Shown: positions 51,974 through 61,000 of the stretch, one piece after another
Numbering within the stretch: the stretch's first letter is position 1
How the letters are laid out: every line of letters starts with the position of its first letter
From: Luteolibacter sp. LG18
GTDB lineage: Bacteria > Verrucomicrobiota > Verrucomicrobiia > Verrucomicrobiales > Akkermansiaceae
Length of the DNA stretch: 64,000 nt
Direction of reading: 5' to 3'
NCBI RefSeq assembly: GCF_036322585.1
Contig: NZ_AP024600.1
Location: 4,526,001-4,590,000 of the forward strand
Program-made: the position numbers and the translations under genes
The notes under the pieces: model-generated
What the model saw: only the letters and a program-made list of their open reading frames with translations
The model's database searches: none
Told to the model about the DNA's origin: nothing

Positions 51974-52003
51974 AAACCCCGCATTACATACATTGTAACA
52001 AGT
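51974..52003 (+). other. Right attachment site (attR), dif-like
   Basis: The 19-bp repeat aaaccccgcattacataca (51974-51992) is followed by ttgtaacaagt. Split as accccgcatta / cataca / ttgtaacaagt it gives an 11-6-11 layout like E. coli dif (XerC arm, centre, XerD arm), with cgcat-a shared in the left arm. The repeat ends exactly at the end of the 6-bp centre, as expected for XerC-mediated phage integration. dif identity is an inference. Confidence 0.6.
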
Positions 52004-52426
52004 TGTTTCTTGCCCCCGGATCGGCTGATTCCGGGGCTTGGATGGGCGGAGGCGGCTTCCGTGGGGTGCTGGAAGTGGCTGGGAATCAATGTTACCTGGA
52101 TGGCTCGGCTCGGGGTTTCGGCTTCCGTGTCACTCGCTCCGGTGGCGCTGGGAACTGACCAATTGTAGCTGCTGCGGTGCGTTTTCACAGCGGCGCCGGA
52201 TGCGTGGTTTGGATGACAAGGCTGGCTCTCCGAGGAGCGCAATCAGGAGCGAGGAGCGGCGGCGCGGGCTCCGCGTGCGAGTTGGGTCGCGGCAGTTGGG
52301 AGTTTGGCGATCACCGACGAGGCGCGCGGAAGCGCGGTGCCTCTCTTGCAGCCCTGGAGCCTTGGTTCGGCACGGAGCCCCACCCCTTCCCCCTTTCCTG
52401 GCAGCTCCCGGTGGAAGAAACAAAAG

Positions 52427-52452
52427 CGGCGGGAAGCCGAAGCTGCCCGCCG
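52427..52452 (-). terminator. Rho-independent terminator of the HAD gene
   Basis: Perfect 7-bp arms cggcggg and cccgccg with a 12-nt loop are followed on the minus strand by cttttgttt. It lies 27 nt beyond the HAD gene stop. Confidence 0.75.
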
Positions 52453-52478
52453 TTTTCGAAATCGGTTTGTCGGAAGGC

Positions 52479-53099
52479 TTAGCTCCGTGCGAAGTCCATC
52501 GGCGATGGCACTGCGACGACGGCCATGCCGGCGCACTGGGCGGCCATGATGCCGGCCGGGGCGTCTTCCAGCGCGAGGCACTTCAGCGGCGAGACGCCGA
52601 GCAGCTTGGCGGCGTGGAGGTAGATGTCCGGAGCGGGCTTGCCGATCTTCACTTCATCGGCGGTGACCACTTCATCGAACCAATCGGAAACGCCGACAGC
52701 CTGGAGGGTCTTTTCGATCACCATGCGGGTGCCACCGGTCGCGATCGCCATCGGGATGTGGCGGGCCAGCAAGCTGCGGGCGAAATCGGCGACTTCCTCG
52801 ATGAGGGTCAGGGTCGGCAGCTTCTTCAGGAAGGCCTCGCGCTTCGCGAGTGCCACGGACACGGGATCCAGTTTCAGGCCGTATTCGTTGTTCAGCTCCA
52901 CGACGATGTCCTTCGTAGGACGGCCGCCCATGGCGTAGAATACGTCTTCCTTCAGGACGCCCTTCGCATTGTGGAGGGACATGGCTTCACACCAGGCCTC
53001 GAAATGCGCCGGCATCGAATCGACGAGGGTTCCATCGCAGTCAAAAATGACGGCATCGTAGCCGTTTTCCGGTATGTCAAGGGGGCCCACTTGCGCCAT
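52479..53099 (-). CDS. HAD-superfamily phosphatase/phosphomutase
   Basis: A 206-residue HAD subfamily IA protein. Motif I is D-C-D-G-T-L near residue 20, the Ser/Thr motif A-T-G-G-T near 120, the Lys in K-I-G-K-P-A-P-D near 150, and the acidic motif L-E-D-A-P-A-G near 172. The cap sequence and size resemble beta-phosphoglucomutase or fructose-1-phosphatase (YqaB) proteins. The next gene is a UDP-sugar pyrophosphorylase, so a hexose phosphate substrate is a reasonable guess. Confidence 0.85.
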   Translation of the reverse strand: MAQVGPLDIPENGYDAVIFDCDGTLVDSMPAHFEAWCEAMSLHNAKGVLKEDVFYAMGGRPTKDIVVELNNEYGLKLDPVSVALAKREAFLKKLPTLTLIEEVADFARSLLARHIPMAIATGGTRMVIEKTLQAVGVSDWFDEVVTADEVKIGKPAPDIYLHAAKLLGVSPLKCLALEDAPAGIMAAQCAGMAVVAVPSPMDFARS

Positions 53100-53179
53100 G
53101 CGGGGCCGGAGATACCCGGCCCCACGGGAAAAACAAGACCTGATAGAAGAATTTTGCGTAATTCTCCGTAATATCTTGA

Positions 53180-54574
53180 TTACAGAACTAAACTTGTATC
53201 CGCGTAACGTCCTGCATTCAAGACTTTTGGAGCATCCGAACCACCTTGGAGGGAAACCCCGCCGGCAAATGCCACGCCGGGCTCGAAGGTGACCCGGCCC
53301 TCGATGGAAAGCGCCTTGGATTCCAGGAGCCCCGGCACCGCGCCGAGTTCATCGAGTTGGTCCACCAATTTGTAGGAATCACCCAGCGACACCACCGGCG
53401 GCACGCCCTGACGCTCCGGCGCGAGGCGCACCTGGCCGTCCTCCAGCACCTCGTAGGCGTCGGAGCGGAGCGAGAACAAATCGCCCGTGGTCTTCACCGG
53501 GGCGAAGCGGCTGCGCGGCACTTCAATGGCCGCGGAGCCTTCGAAGCACTCGATCGCCGCGCCCATGGCCACTTCGAGCTGGAGCACCGCCGGCGAGTTC
53601 TTGTCGCGCGGGTCCACCGTCTTGCGGTTGCGGATCATCGGCAGCGGCAGCACGCCGTCATCGGCGGCGAGCTGTTCCTTGAGCAGGTCGAGGCGCAGCC
53701 ACAGGCTGTTGGTGTTGAAATACTGGTGGCGGTCGATGTTCTGGAAGGCATCGAGATCCGCGTCCGGGCACTGGGCCACCTCGCGCAGCAGCAGGCGGCC
53801 GTCGCTCTTGCGGCGGGCCAGGTGGCCGCCCTTGCGGTCCGCGGCGGTGCGGCGGGTGACTTCCATGAGGAAGGGGGCGCCGCTCTCGGCGAAGTAGCGC
53901 AGCAGCGAGGGATCGAGCACCGCGCCGAGGTTGTCGGAGTTCGAAACGAAGGCGTATTTCACCCCTTCCGCGAGCAGGCGGTCGAGCCAGCCGCTTCCAA
54001 CAAGGGCCGGAAACAAATCGCCATGGCCCGGCGGGCACCATTCGAGGTCCGGACTGGCGGCCCATTCCACCGGTTGGAGGCTGGTGGCATCGATTTTCGG
54101 GATCTGGTTCTGGAGCAGCTCGACTTCCGAGGCTTCGGAAAACCCATCTCCTTGATAACGCTGGAGATGGGACAAGGTGCCCTCGCTGGTGCTGAAGCTG
54201 TTCATCAGCAGCAGGCGCACCGGCGCGCCCGTGCTTTCACGCAGCGACTGGACCTGGCGGACCATTAGATCGAGGAAGGTCACGCCATCGCGGACCGGCA
54301 GCAGGCTCTTCGGCCCCTGCAGGCCCATGCTGGTGCCGAGGCCACCGTTGAGCTTGATCACCACTGCTTGCGCGAGCAGCGCGGCATCGGCCGGGGCACC
54401 GGCGGCGACCACCGAGAAGTCCGGGAGGCCCTCGGCCGGGGCGATGTCGTCCTCGGCGATGAGGCCGGTTTCATTGCGGCACAGCGCGTCGTAGTTGCGG
54501 CGGAATGCACGGATCGCGGCATCGCCCATTCCGGCGGCGCGCATTTTCTGGTCGAAAGCTTCGAAAGAGGCCAT
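53180..54574 (-). CDS. UDP-glucose pyrophosphorylase (eukaryote-like UGP family)
   Basis: A 464-residue nucleotidyltransferase making UDP-sugar from UTP and sugar-1-phosphate. The nucleotide loop L-N-G-G-L-G-T-S-M-G-L-Q-G-P-K is at about 75-89. V-S-N-S-D-N-L-G-A near 218 carries the metal Asp, and F-N-T-N-S-L-W near 285 is conserved. It belongs to the UGP2/AGX group rather than bacterial GalU. The C-terminal part ends in a beta-helix-like region (A-L-S-I-E-G-R-V-T-F). It precedes the HAD gene on the same strand. Confidence 0.85.
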   Translation of the reverse strand: MASFEAFDQKMRAAGMGDAAIRAFRRNYDALCRNETGLIAEDDIAPAEGLPDFSVVAAGAPADAALLAQAVVIKLNGGLGTSMGLQGPKSLLPVRDGVTFLDLMVRQVQSLRESTGAPVRLLLMNSFSTSEGTLSHLQRYQGDGFSEASEVELLQNQIPKIDATSLQPVEWAASPDLEWCPPGHGDLFPALVGSGWLDRLLAEGVKYAFVSNSDNLGAVLDPSLLRYFAESGAPFLMEVTRRTAADRKGGHLARRKSDGRLLLREVAQCPDADLDAFQNIDRHQYFNTNSLWLRLDLLKEQLAADDGVLPLPMIRNRKTVDPRDKNSPAVLQLEVAMGAAIECFEGSAAIEVPRSRFAPVKTTGDLFSLRSDAYEVLEDGQVRLAPERQGVPPVVSLGDSYKLVDQLDELGAVPGLLESKALSIEGRVTFEPGVAFAGGVSLQGGSDAPKVLNAGRYADTSLVL

Positions 54575-54689
54575 GGTGGTTGGGGTTCGGCGGCCCCACG
54601 CTGGCGCGGCATCCTAGCAGCGTCACGCCCTAAAATCAGGGCGTTACAAAATCTTCCAGCCCTACGGATACCAGTGAAATCACGCAGAT

Positions 54690-54705
54690 GGCACGAAATT
54701 TGCTG
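54690..54705 (+). promoter_or_regulatory. Sigma-54 (-24/-12) promoter of rpoN
   Basis: TGGCACGAAATTTGCT matches the consensus TGGCACG-N4-TTGCW at every defined base. The GG (54691-54692) and GC (54703-54704) are 10 bp apart as required. Transcription would begin near 54716, about 39 nt before the rpoN ATG, suggesting that sigma-54 controls its own gene. No enhancer-binding site is identified. Confidence 0.8.
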
Positions 54706-54754
54706 CACTTTTTCTAACTAGTGCTTCAATGGTCCTGACGCCAGAGCGCAGACC

Positions 54755-56155
54755 ATGTCCCACGCCTCCCTCAACCAGTCCCTCTCCCAGCAGCAGACGC
54801 TTGCGCCGCAGATGCGCAAGAGCCTGGAGATCCTGCAGGCGAGCACGCTGGAGCTGACCCAACTGGTGAGGCAGTCGCTCGAGACCAACCCGGTGCTCGA
54901 GGACATCACGGAGATCGACTCGCTCGATGCCGAGGGGCCCGATCCCGAGGAGGCGGATTCGCTCGATTACCTGAACGAGACCGACGACGACTGGCGCGAC
55001 CGCTCGATCATGGAGGGCCGCACGTCGCCGTGGACCTCTGAGGACGAGGAGCGCCGCCAGCGCCTCTACGACTCGATCGTGGCGCCGGAGACCCTCCAGC
55101 AGCACCTTTCCCACCAGCTCGATCTTTCGATGGTGGAGCCGTCCGTCCGCGAGGCCGGTCGCGCCCTGATCGCGAACCTCGACGAACGCGGCTTCCTTGA
55201 CATGCCCGCGAAGGAGCTGGCGGTGCGGATGAACCTGAAGAACTCCGATCTCCGCGAGGCGCTGGTATTGATCCAGTCCTTCGATCCGCCCGGCGTGGGC
55301 GCGGAGAGCATCCAGGAATCGCTGCTCATCCAGCTCGACCGCGCCGGTGAGGCCGCCTCGATCGAATACAAGATCGTCCGTGACCACCTGGAGGACCTCG
55401 CCCGCAAGCGCTACCCGCAGATCGCCCGCGCGCTCGGCACCAATGTGGAGCGCATCACCGAGGCCGCGTCCCGCATCGGCCGCCTGACGCCAAATCCAGG
55501 CGGTGATTTCGACCCGACCGGCAATCCCTACATCCTGCCCGATGTGGTGATCGAACGCGATGACGACGGCGAATGGTCGGCGCGGCTGACGAACGAGTAT
55601 CTGCCGAACCTGCGGATCAACGACTTCTACAAGGACATGATCGGCCGCAGCAAGACGGACGGGAAGACCCGCCAGTTCCTGCGCGATCAGATCCGGGATG
55701 GCCGCAGCCTGATCCGCTCGATCTCGCTGCGCCAGGAAACCATCCTCGCGATCGCCTACAAGCTCATCGAGCATCAGCCCGCCTTCCTCGCGAAGGGCCA
55801 CCGCCACCTGCGGCCGCTGACGATGAACGACATCGCCGACCAGCTCTCGCTGCACGCCACCACCGTCTCGCGCGCCGTGGCCGGGAAATACATCCTCACG
55901 CCCCACGGGCTGATGGAAATGCGCGCCTTCTTCGCCACCGGTTATCAAACCGAAGGCGGCGAGGAGGTTTCCAATGCCGGCGTGCGCGAGGCGATCCAAC
56001 AGATCATCGCCCAGGAGAACCCGTCCAAGCCGCTCTCCGACGACGCCCTGGCGAAGCAGCTCAAGGCACAGGGCATCAACGTCGCCCGCCGCACCGTGGC
56101 GAAGTACCGCGAGCAGCTCAACATCCTGCCCTCGCACCTGCGGAAGTCGTTCTGA
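54755..56155 (+). CDS. rpoN: RNA polymerase sigma-54 factor
   Basis: A 466-residue sigma factor. Region I is Gln/Leu-rich (N-Q-S-L-S-Q-Q-Q-T-L near 7), region II is acidic (D-P-E-E-A-D-S-L-D near 65), and a core-binding domain follows. The DNA-binding part has the helix-turn-helix S-L-H-A-T-T-V-S-R-A-V near 366 and the RpoN box A-R-R-T-V-A-K-Y-R-E near 445. It recognises -24/-12 promoters, and one lies directly upstream of the gene. Confidence 0.96.
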   Translation: MSHASLNQSLSQQQTLAPQMRKSLEILQASTLELTQLVRQSLETNPVLEDITEIDSLDAEGPDPEEADSLDYLNETDDDWRDRSIMEGRTSPWTSEDEERRQRLYDSIVAPETLQQHLSHQLDLSMVEPSVREAGRALIANLDERGFLDMPAKELAVRMNLKNSDLREALVLIQSFDPPGVGAESIQESLLIQLDRAGEAASIEYKIVRDHLEDLARKRYPQIARALGTNVERITEAASRIGRLTPNPGGDFDPTGNPYILPDVVIERDDDGEWSARLTNEYLPNLRINDFYKDMIGRSKTDGKTRQFLRDQIRDGRSLIRSISLRQETILAIAYKLIEHQPAFLAKGHRHLRPLTMNDIADQLSLHATTVSRAVAGKYILTPHGLMEMRAFFATGYQTEGGEEVSNAGVREAIQQIIAQENPSKPLSDDALAKQLKAQGINVARRTVAKYREQLNILPSHLRKSF

Positions 56156-56206
56156 GTTCCTGTCCAAGGAGGGAACGAGCTTCAATACGGAGTTCGGGCA
56201 GGTCCT

Positions 56207-56301
56207 GACAGAATGAACAAAATTATCAGAATTGACGGTGGTGCGCCGCCGCTCCATTCTCTCTTCATTTTGTTAATTCTGCAAATTCTGTTAATTCCGT
56301 C
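56207..56301. repeat. Long inverted repeat, second copy of the 20999 element
   Basis: Left words acagaatgaacaaaatt and atcagaattgacg pair with attttgttaattctg and aattctgttaattccgt on the right. The arrangement and words are those of 20999-21087, but the central spacer differs. Confidence 0.65.
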
Positions 56302-56411
56302 CGAGCGGGCCGTCAAAGCTCAGGGACGTAATTTCCCAACACACATTCTTCCCCTCCCCCTCGCTAAAACCGTTGCGCCCGCGCGCGCTTGGAAGAGAAT
56401 CGCGGCGCGCC

Positions 56412-57452
56412 ATGACTCCCGACTTCATCCGCGAGGCCCTCAAGCAGGTCCGCTACCCCGGCTTCTCCCGTGACATCGTTTCCTTCGGCCTCGTCAAGGA
56501 CGTCCAAGTCCTGGCCGATGGCGTGCACGTCAAAATCGAGGTCCAAACCCGCGACCCCGACGTGCCGGAGAAGATCTTCAAGGACGCGCACGCCATCCTC
56601 GATGAGCTGCCGGACGTCGGCGCGGTGAAGATCGAAATCGAAATCAAGGACCCGCCCGGCCAGAACTCCGCCAGCGCCACCGGCAAGTCCTCGGTGCCCG
56701 GCGTGAAGCGCATCATCGCCGTGGCCTCCGGCAAGGGCGGCGTGGGCAAGTCCACCGTCGCCGCCAACCTCGCGGTGGCCCTTTCCAAGACCGGTGCCCG
56801 CGTCGGCCTGTGCGATTGCGACCTCTACGGTCCGTCCGTGGCCATGATGTTCGGCACCACCGAGCGCCCGATGGCGAACGAGCAGGAGGAGATCATCCCG
56901 ATCGAGGCCCACGGCATCCAGCTCATGTCGATGGGCTTCCTGCTGGAAGACCGCTCGCCGGTGATCGTTCGCGGCCCGATGGCCACGCGCTACACCCAGC
57001 AGTTCCTGCGTCAGGTGGCGTGGGATCATCTCGACTACCTCATTCTCGACCTCCCGCCCGGCACCGGCGACATCCAGCTCACCATCGTCCAGACCGTGAC
57101 GGTGGATGGCGCGGTGATCGTGACCACGCCACAGGAGGTCGCGCTGACCGATGCCCGCAAGGCGGTGTCGATGTTCGCCAAGGTGAACGTGCCGATCCTC
57201 GGCCTGGTGGAGAACATGGCGTGGTTCGATTGCGACCACGGCCAGCGTTACTTCCTCTTCGGCGAAGGCGGCGGCGTGCGCGAGGCGGCGAAACTCAACG
57301 TGCCGCTGCTCGGCCAGATCCCGATCAATCCCGAAACCGGCAGGCGCGGCGACCAGGGCGCGCCCGTGGCGCTGGTCCCGGCGGAGGAGCACCCGGTGTC
57401 CGCCGCCTTCCACCAGATCGCCGCGACCCTGCGCGAGCGGGTGAAGGTGTAG
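56412..57452 (+). CDS. mrp: Mrp/ApbC-type iron-sulfur carrier ATPase
   Basis: A 346-residue protein. An N-terminal MIP18/DUF59 domain (about 5-90) is joined to a P-loop ATPase with S-G-K-G-G-V-G-K-S-T near 107, a deviant Walker A typical of MinD/Mrp proteins. D-L-P-P-G-T-G-D near 215 is also present. The usual C-x-x-C near the C-terminus is not evident, though single Cys occur, which is worth noting for Fe-S transfer. Start at 56412 (M-T-P-D-F) sets the DUF59 domain at the N-terminus. Confidence 0.9.
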   Translation: MTPDFIREALKQVRYPGFSRDIVSFGLVKDVQVLADGVHVKIEVQTRDPDVPEKIFKDAHAILDELPDVGAVKIEIEIKDPPGQNSASATGKSSVPGVKRIIAVASGKGGVGKSTVAANLAVALSKTGARVGLCDCDLYGPSVAMMFGTTERPMANEQEEIIPIEAHGIQLMSMGFLLEDRSPVIVRGPMATRYTQQFLRQVAWDHLDYLILDLPPGTGDIQLTIVQTVTVDGAVIVTTPQEVALTDARKAVSMFAKVNVPILGLVENMAWFDCDHGQRYFLFGEGGGVREAAKLNVPLLGQIPINPETGRRGDQGAPVALVPAEEHPVSAAFHQIAATLRERVKV

Positions 57453-57454
57453 CC

Positions 57455-57916
57455 ATGAGCGCCCCGTCCCTTGATCCGTCGTTCGAAAAGGCCGTTCGGC
57501 GGATCATGCGATGCTTCGGCATCGCCGTTCTCTGCGCGCCGGGCATCTGGCTCGCGCGCACGCAGTGGTTCATTTCCCACGCGGAACCGACCGTTGCTAC
57601 CATTGTGGCCTTGGAGAAAGGCGGTAAAGGCAACTCACTTTATCCGGTGTTTGAATTCGATTCACCATCCGGCACGGTTCATCGCAAACGATCGTCCACC
57701 GCCTGTGGTTCAAGGGAATTTCAAGTAGGCGATCCGGTCGGGGTGCTCTATGATCCTCGGGATCCGACCAGAAGCGCGATCCAATCCCCGGCTCAGATCT
57801 GGAGCGTTCCCATTATCACGGCGATCTGGTTTATTGGAGTCGGGACGTTCATTTTGAGGGCCGCAGGCAAAAGGCGGGCACCATCAAGCCCAACACCGAA
57901 GGAGACCACGGCCTGA
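57455..57916 (+). CDS. DUF3592-type membrane protein
   Basis: A 153-residue protein with two transmembrane helices (about 22-38 and 118-136). The extracytoplasmic beta domain between them begins A-T-I-V-A-L-E-K-G-G-K and includes Y-P-V-F-E-F-D near 67 and G-D-P-V-G-V-L-Y-D-P near 94. This is the DUF3592 layout. The gene starts 3 nt after the mrp stop, so it shares that transcript. Function unknown. Confidence 0.75.
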   Translation: MSAPSLDPSFEKAVRRIMRCFGIAVLCAPGIWLARTQWFISHAEPTVATIVALEKGGKGNSLYPVFEFDSPSGTVHRKRSSTACGSREFQVGDPVGVLYDPRDPTRSAIQSPAQIWSVPIITAIWFIGVGTFILRAAGKRRAPSSPTPKETTA

Positions 57917-58077
57917 ATCGCTATTCAATCAAGGTCTCTTCCGCATCTTGCCCCCTGCCCGCGTGCTGGATCTGGGCGCCTGTCCGATGACAGTTGGGGC
58001 TGCCCCCCGCTTGGAAACTCCCCCGCCCTTCCCAATGGACGGAATCCGGTGCCCTTGCTAACCACGGGCACCCCCGA

Positions 58078-61000
58078 ATGGATACCGAAGCCAACGTGCG
58101 CCGCTACTGGGCGTTCATCAGCTACAGCCACGCCGACAAGGCATGGGCCGATTGGCTCCACAAGTCGCTCGAGCGCTACCCGATGCCCCGCGACCTGGTC
58201 GGCAAGCCGACCCCGGCCGACGATCCGGTGCCGAAGCGATTCACTCCCGTTTTCCGCGACCGCGAGGAGCTGCCCACCGCCACCGATCTCGGTGCGGTGA
58301 TCGCCAGGGCCCTGCAGGCCGCCCGGTTCCTGGTGGTGATCTGTTCCCCGCGCAGCGCGAAGTCGCAGTGGGTCGAGCAGGAGATCATCGCCTACAAGCG
58401 GCTCCACGGGGAAAGCCGCGTGCTGTGCCTGATCGTCGATGGCGAGCCGTGGGCCAGCGAGGGCAAACCCGGAGTCGATCCCGACGACGAATGCTTTCCC
58501 CGCGCCGTGCGTTACCGCCTCGGCGCGGATGGCGAACTCTCCGACGTTCGCACCGAACCGATCGCCGCCGACGCGCGCGAGGGCAAGGACGGCAAACAGA
58601 ACGCGGTCATCAAGCTGATGGCCGGATTGCTCGGCGTCGGCTTCGATGACCTGCGCCGCCGTGAACAGGAATACCAGCGGCGGCGGGTGCGGATCTTCCG
58701 CGCGCTCACCTCGCTGTTCGCGCTGCTGTTCGTCGCCGCCGTGTCGGCCGCGGCCTATGCGGTGATCCAGAAGCAGAAGGTCCAGCAGACCCTCAGCCAG
58801 GCCGATCTCCAGCTCGCCCTGATCGCACGCGACAATGACGAGGTTTCGCAAAGCGCCGCCTATCTCGCGCGCTCGCTGCGTTCCGATCCTGCCAACCGCG
58901 AGGCGGCGGTGGCGGCGTATTCCCTCCTCGCCCATCGCAAGCACCACGCTCCGGTGGGCCCGGCCCTGCGCCACGCCGATGCGGTGTGGGCCGCGGTGGC
59001 ATCCGCGGACGGACAATCGCTCGCCACCGCCGCCGGTCGAGAAGTCTACCTGTGGTCGCGCAAGGACCATCATCTGGTCACGAAAATCACGCCAGACGGC
59101 AGCACCGTGGGATCCCTGGCGCTCAACCCGGATGGCAAGGGGTTCCTGGCGGGCACCCACGCGGGCAAGATCCACCGGTTTTCGTTCGATGGCGCCACCA
59201 CCGATCCCATCGTCACCGGCACCGATCCGGTGGTGCAGGTGGTGTGGAGCCCGAAGGGCGATCAACTCGCGGTCTCCGTGACCGGCGACAATCCCGGTGC
59301 GAATGGCGGCACCGTCTTGCGGCTATCCGCGGAGGGAAAGGAACTCGAACGCATCCCGGCCCCGAAGCTCATCCCGCAACTCCTCGCGTGGTCGCCCGAT
59401 GGTTCCCGCATCGCCGCCGCCGGGCCGTCGCCGTTCGTGCTGCTGGCCACGCTGGAGGGCAACAGCACCGCCATCCGTTACCTGAAATCGAAGCTCGCGG
59501 TGGGCGGGCTGCGGTTCACCGCGCCGGACAAGCTCCTGACCGTGGATGTGTTCACCGGCGTGCAGGCGTGGGACTTGGCGAAGGCCCCCCCGGAGGAACC
59601 GCGCTCGCTCGCTCCGAGCGTTTCCGCCGCGGTGTTCTCTCCGGACGGCCGGTCGTTCGTGGGAACCCGCCGCGGGCTGGCTGCCTACGTCTACGATAGT
59701 AGCTCCGGAAAAATCGCCACCGAGGCGATCTCGCCGGGCTTCACGATTTCCAAGGCCACCTGGCTGGACGATTCCCACGTGCTGGTGGCCGGAGAGAACG
59801 GTCTTGCCCAGGTCCGCCGCATCCGGGACGCCACCCCGCCGCTGGCCAGTCTCTGCGTGCCGGACGCCTATCCCGAGGTCACCGCCCTCCATCCGGACGG
59901 CGTCATCGTCGCCGCGGCCTACACCGAGGACTCGCTGGTGCGGTTCTTCGACACCCGCACGCTGGAACCGGTGGGGCGTCCCGTGCGCTTTCCCTCGAAG
60001 GTGTTGTCGCTCGGGTTCTCCGACGATGGCAAGACGCTCAGTGCCCTCGGTTGGGACGGCCACCTGCACCGGACCGACTGGCAACACGCGGTGAAGATCG
60101 AGTCCGGCACCGATGCCATCCTTCCGGCCACCACCTCGTCGTATTCGAAGGCCACCACCAGCCAGCTAGCGCCGAAGGGTAACTTGCTCGCGGTTCCCAG
60201 CGAACGCACGGTCGTGCTCGCGGATCTCACCACTGGAAACATCAAGACCACCCTCACCTTTGACCGCAAGGTGGCCTGCCTCGCGTGGTCCGCGGATGGC
60301 ACCCTGTTGGTCGCCCGCGAGGACCAATTGCTGTCCTTCCACCGTGCCGATGGCTCCGCCGCTCCGCAACGCCCGACCATCCGCCTCAATGCCCCGGCGC
60401 TCGAACTCGCGGATGCCGGGGATCGGGTGGCGGTGCTTTCGAACGCGGACCGGATCGATTTCTTCGACACCCGCAGCGGCACACCCATCGGCACCGGCTT
60501 CCAGGCCGGACCGAGCACTGGCAACATCCAGTGGAGCGAGGGCAACGAGTGGCTCGTCACCGGCGACATGGATGGCGTCGTGAAATTGTGGGACCCCGTC
60601 TCCGGCCAAGCCATCGGTCGCCTGCCCCAGCACGGCCAGATCTGGCACGGCTGCCTCCGCTTGCCGGGGCGCTCCGCCCTGCTGCTGAAGCAAACCGAGT
60701 TCCTCTCGGTCGTGCCAATGCTCCCCGCGGGCCGGGTGCCGGACTGGGTGCCTTCGTTCCTGGAAGCCTTCTGCGGTGGCCGTCTCGCTTCGAAGGACGA
60801 CCACGCCCTGCTCGATGTCGATGCCTGGCGTTCCTCCAAGGCCATGCCGGAAGCCGGTGAGACCGGACCATGGGCGGACCTCCACGCCTGGCTCATCGCT
60901 GGTGCCGCGGAGCGCTCCGTGGCTCCGGGCATCGCCTTTTCCGAGGCACGGAACCGCGAGCACCTCGAACAACTGGAGACCTCCGAAAGCCTGCTTCATC

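Larger units (their letters stand above)
42611..51992 (-). mobile_element. Inovirus (filamentous phage) prophage
   Basis: About 9.4 kb bounded by a perfect 19-bp direct repeat. The minus strand encodes, in order, a replication endonuclease, an ssDNA-binding protein, three small membrane proteins, a pVIII-type coat protein, a pIII-like adhesin, a pVI-like protein, Zot/pI and a pIV-like secretin: the gene order of M13/fd. Every gene needed for replication, assembly and export appears intact. No integrase is encoded, consistent with use of host XerC/XerD. Regulatory genes and a candidate origin occupy the left end. Family-level identification is firm; the phage lineage is not one I recognise. 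Confidence 0.92.
51795..52478. other. Prophage right end and host flank
   Basis: No gene is supported. It contains the hairpin at 51810-51839, the right attachment site at 51974, and a host-side hairpin of ccccgga and tccgggg at 52014-52036. Beyond 52040 the frames are GC-rich shadows; the HAD gene terminator is at 52427. Confidence 0.5.

Noticed and set aside
42611-51992. Prophage as a tailed-phage remnant or a plasmid
   Set aside because: No terminase, portal, tail or partition genes; Zot, pVIII and secretin in M13 order point to an inovirus.
51911-52168. 85-codon plus-strand frame across the right attachment site
   Set aside because: It spans the phage-host junction, so it would be a chance fusion; no domain or signal peptide is credible.
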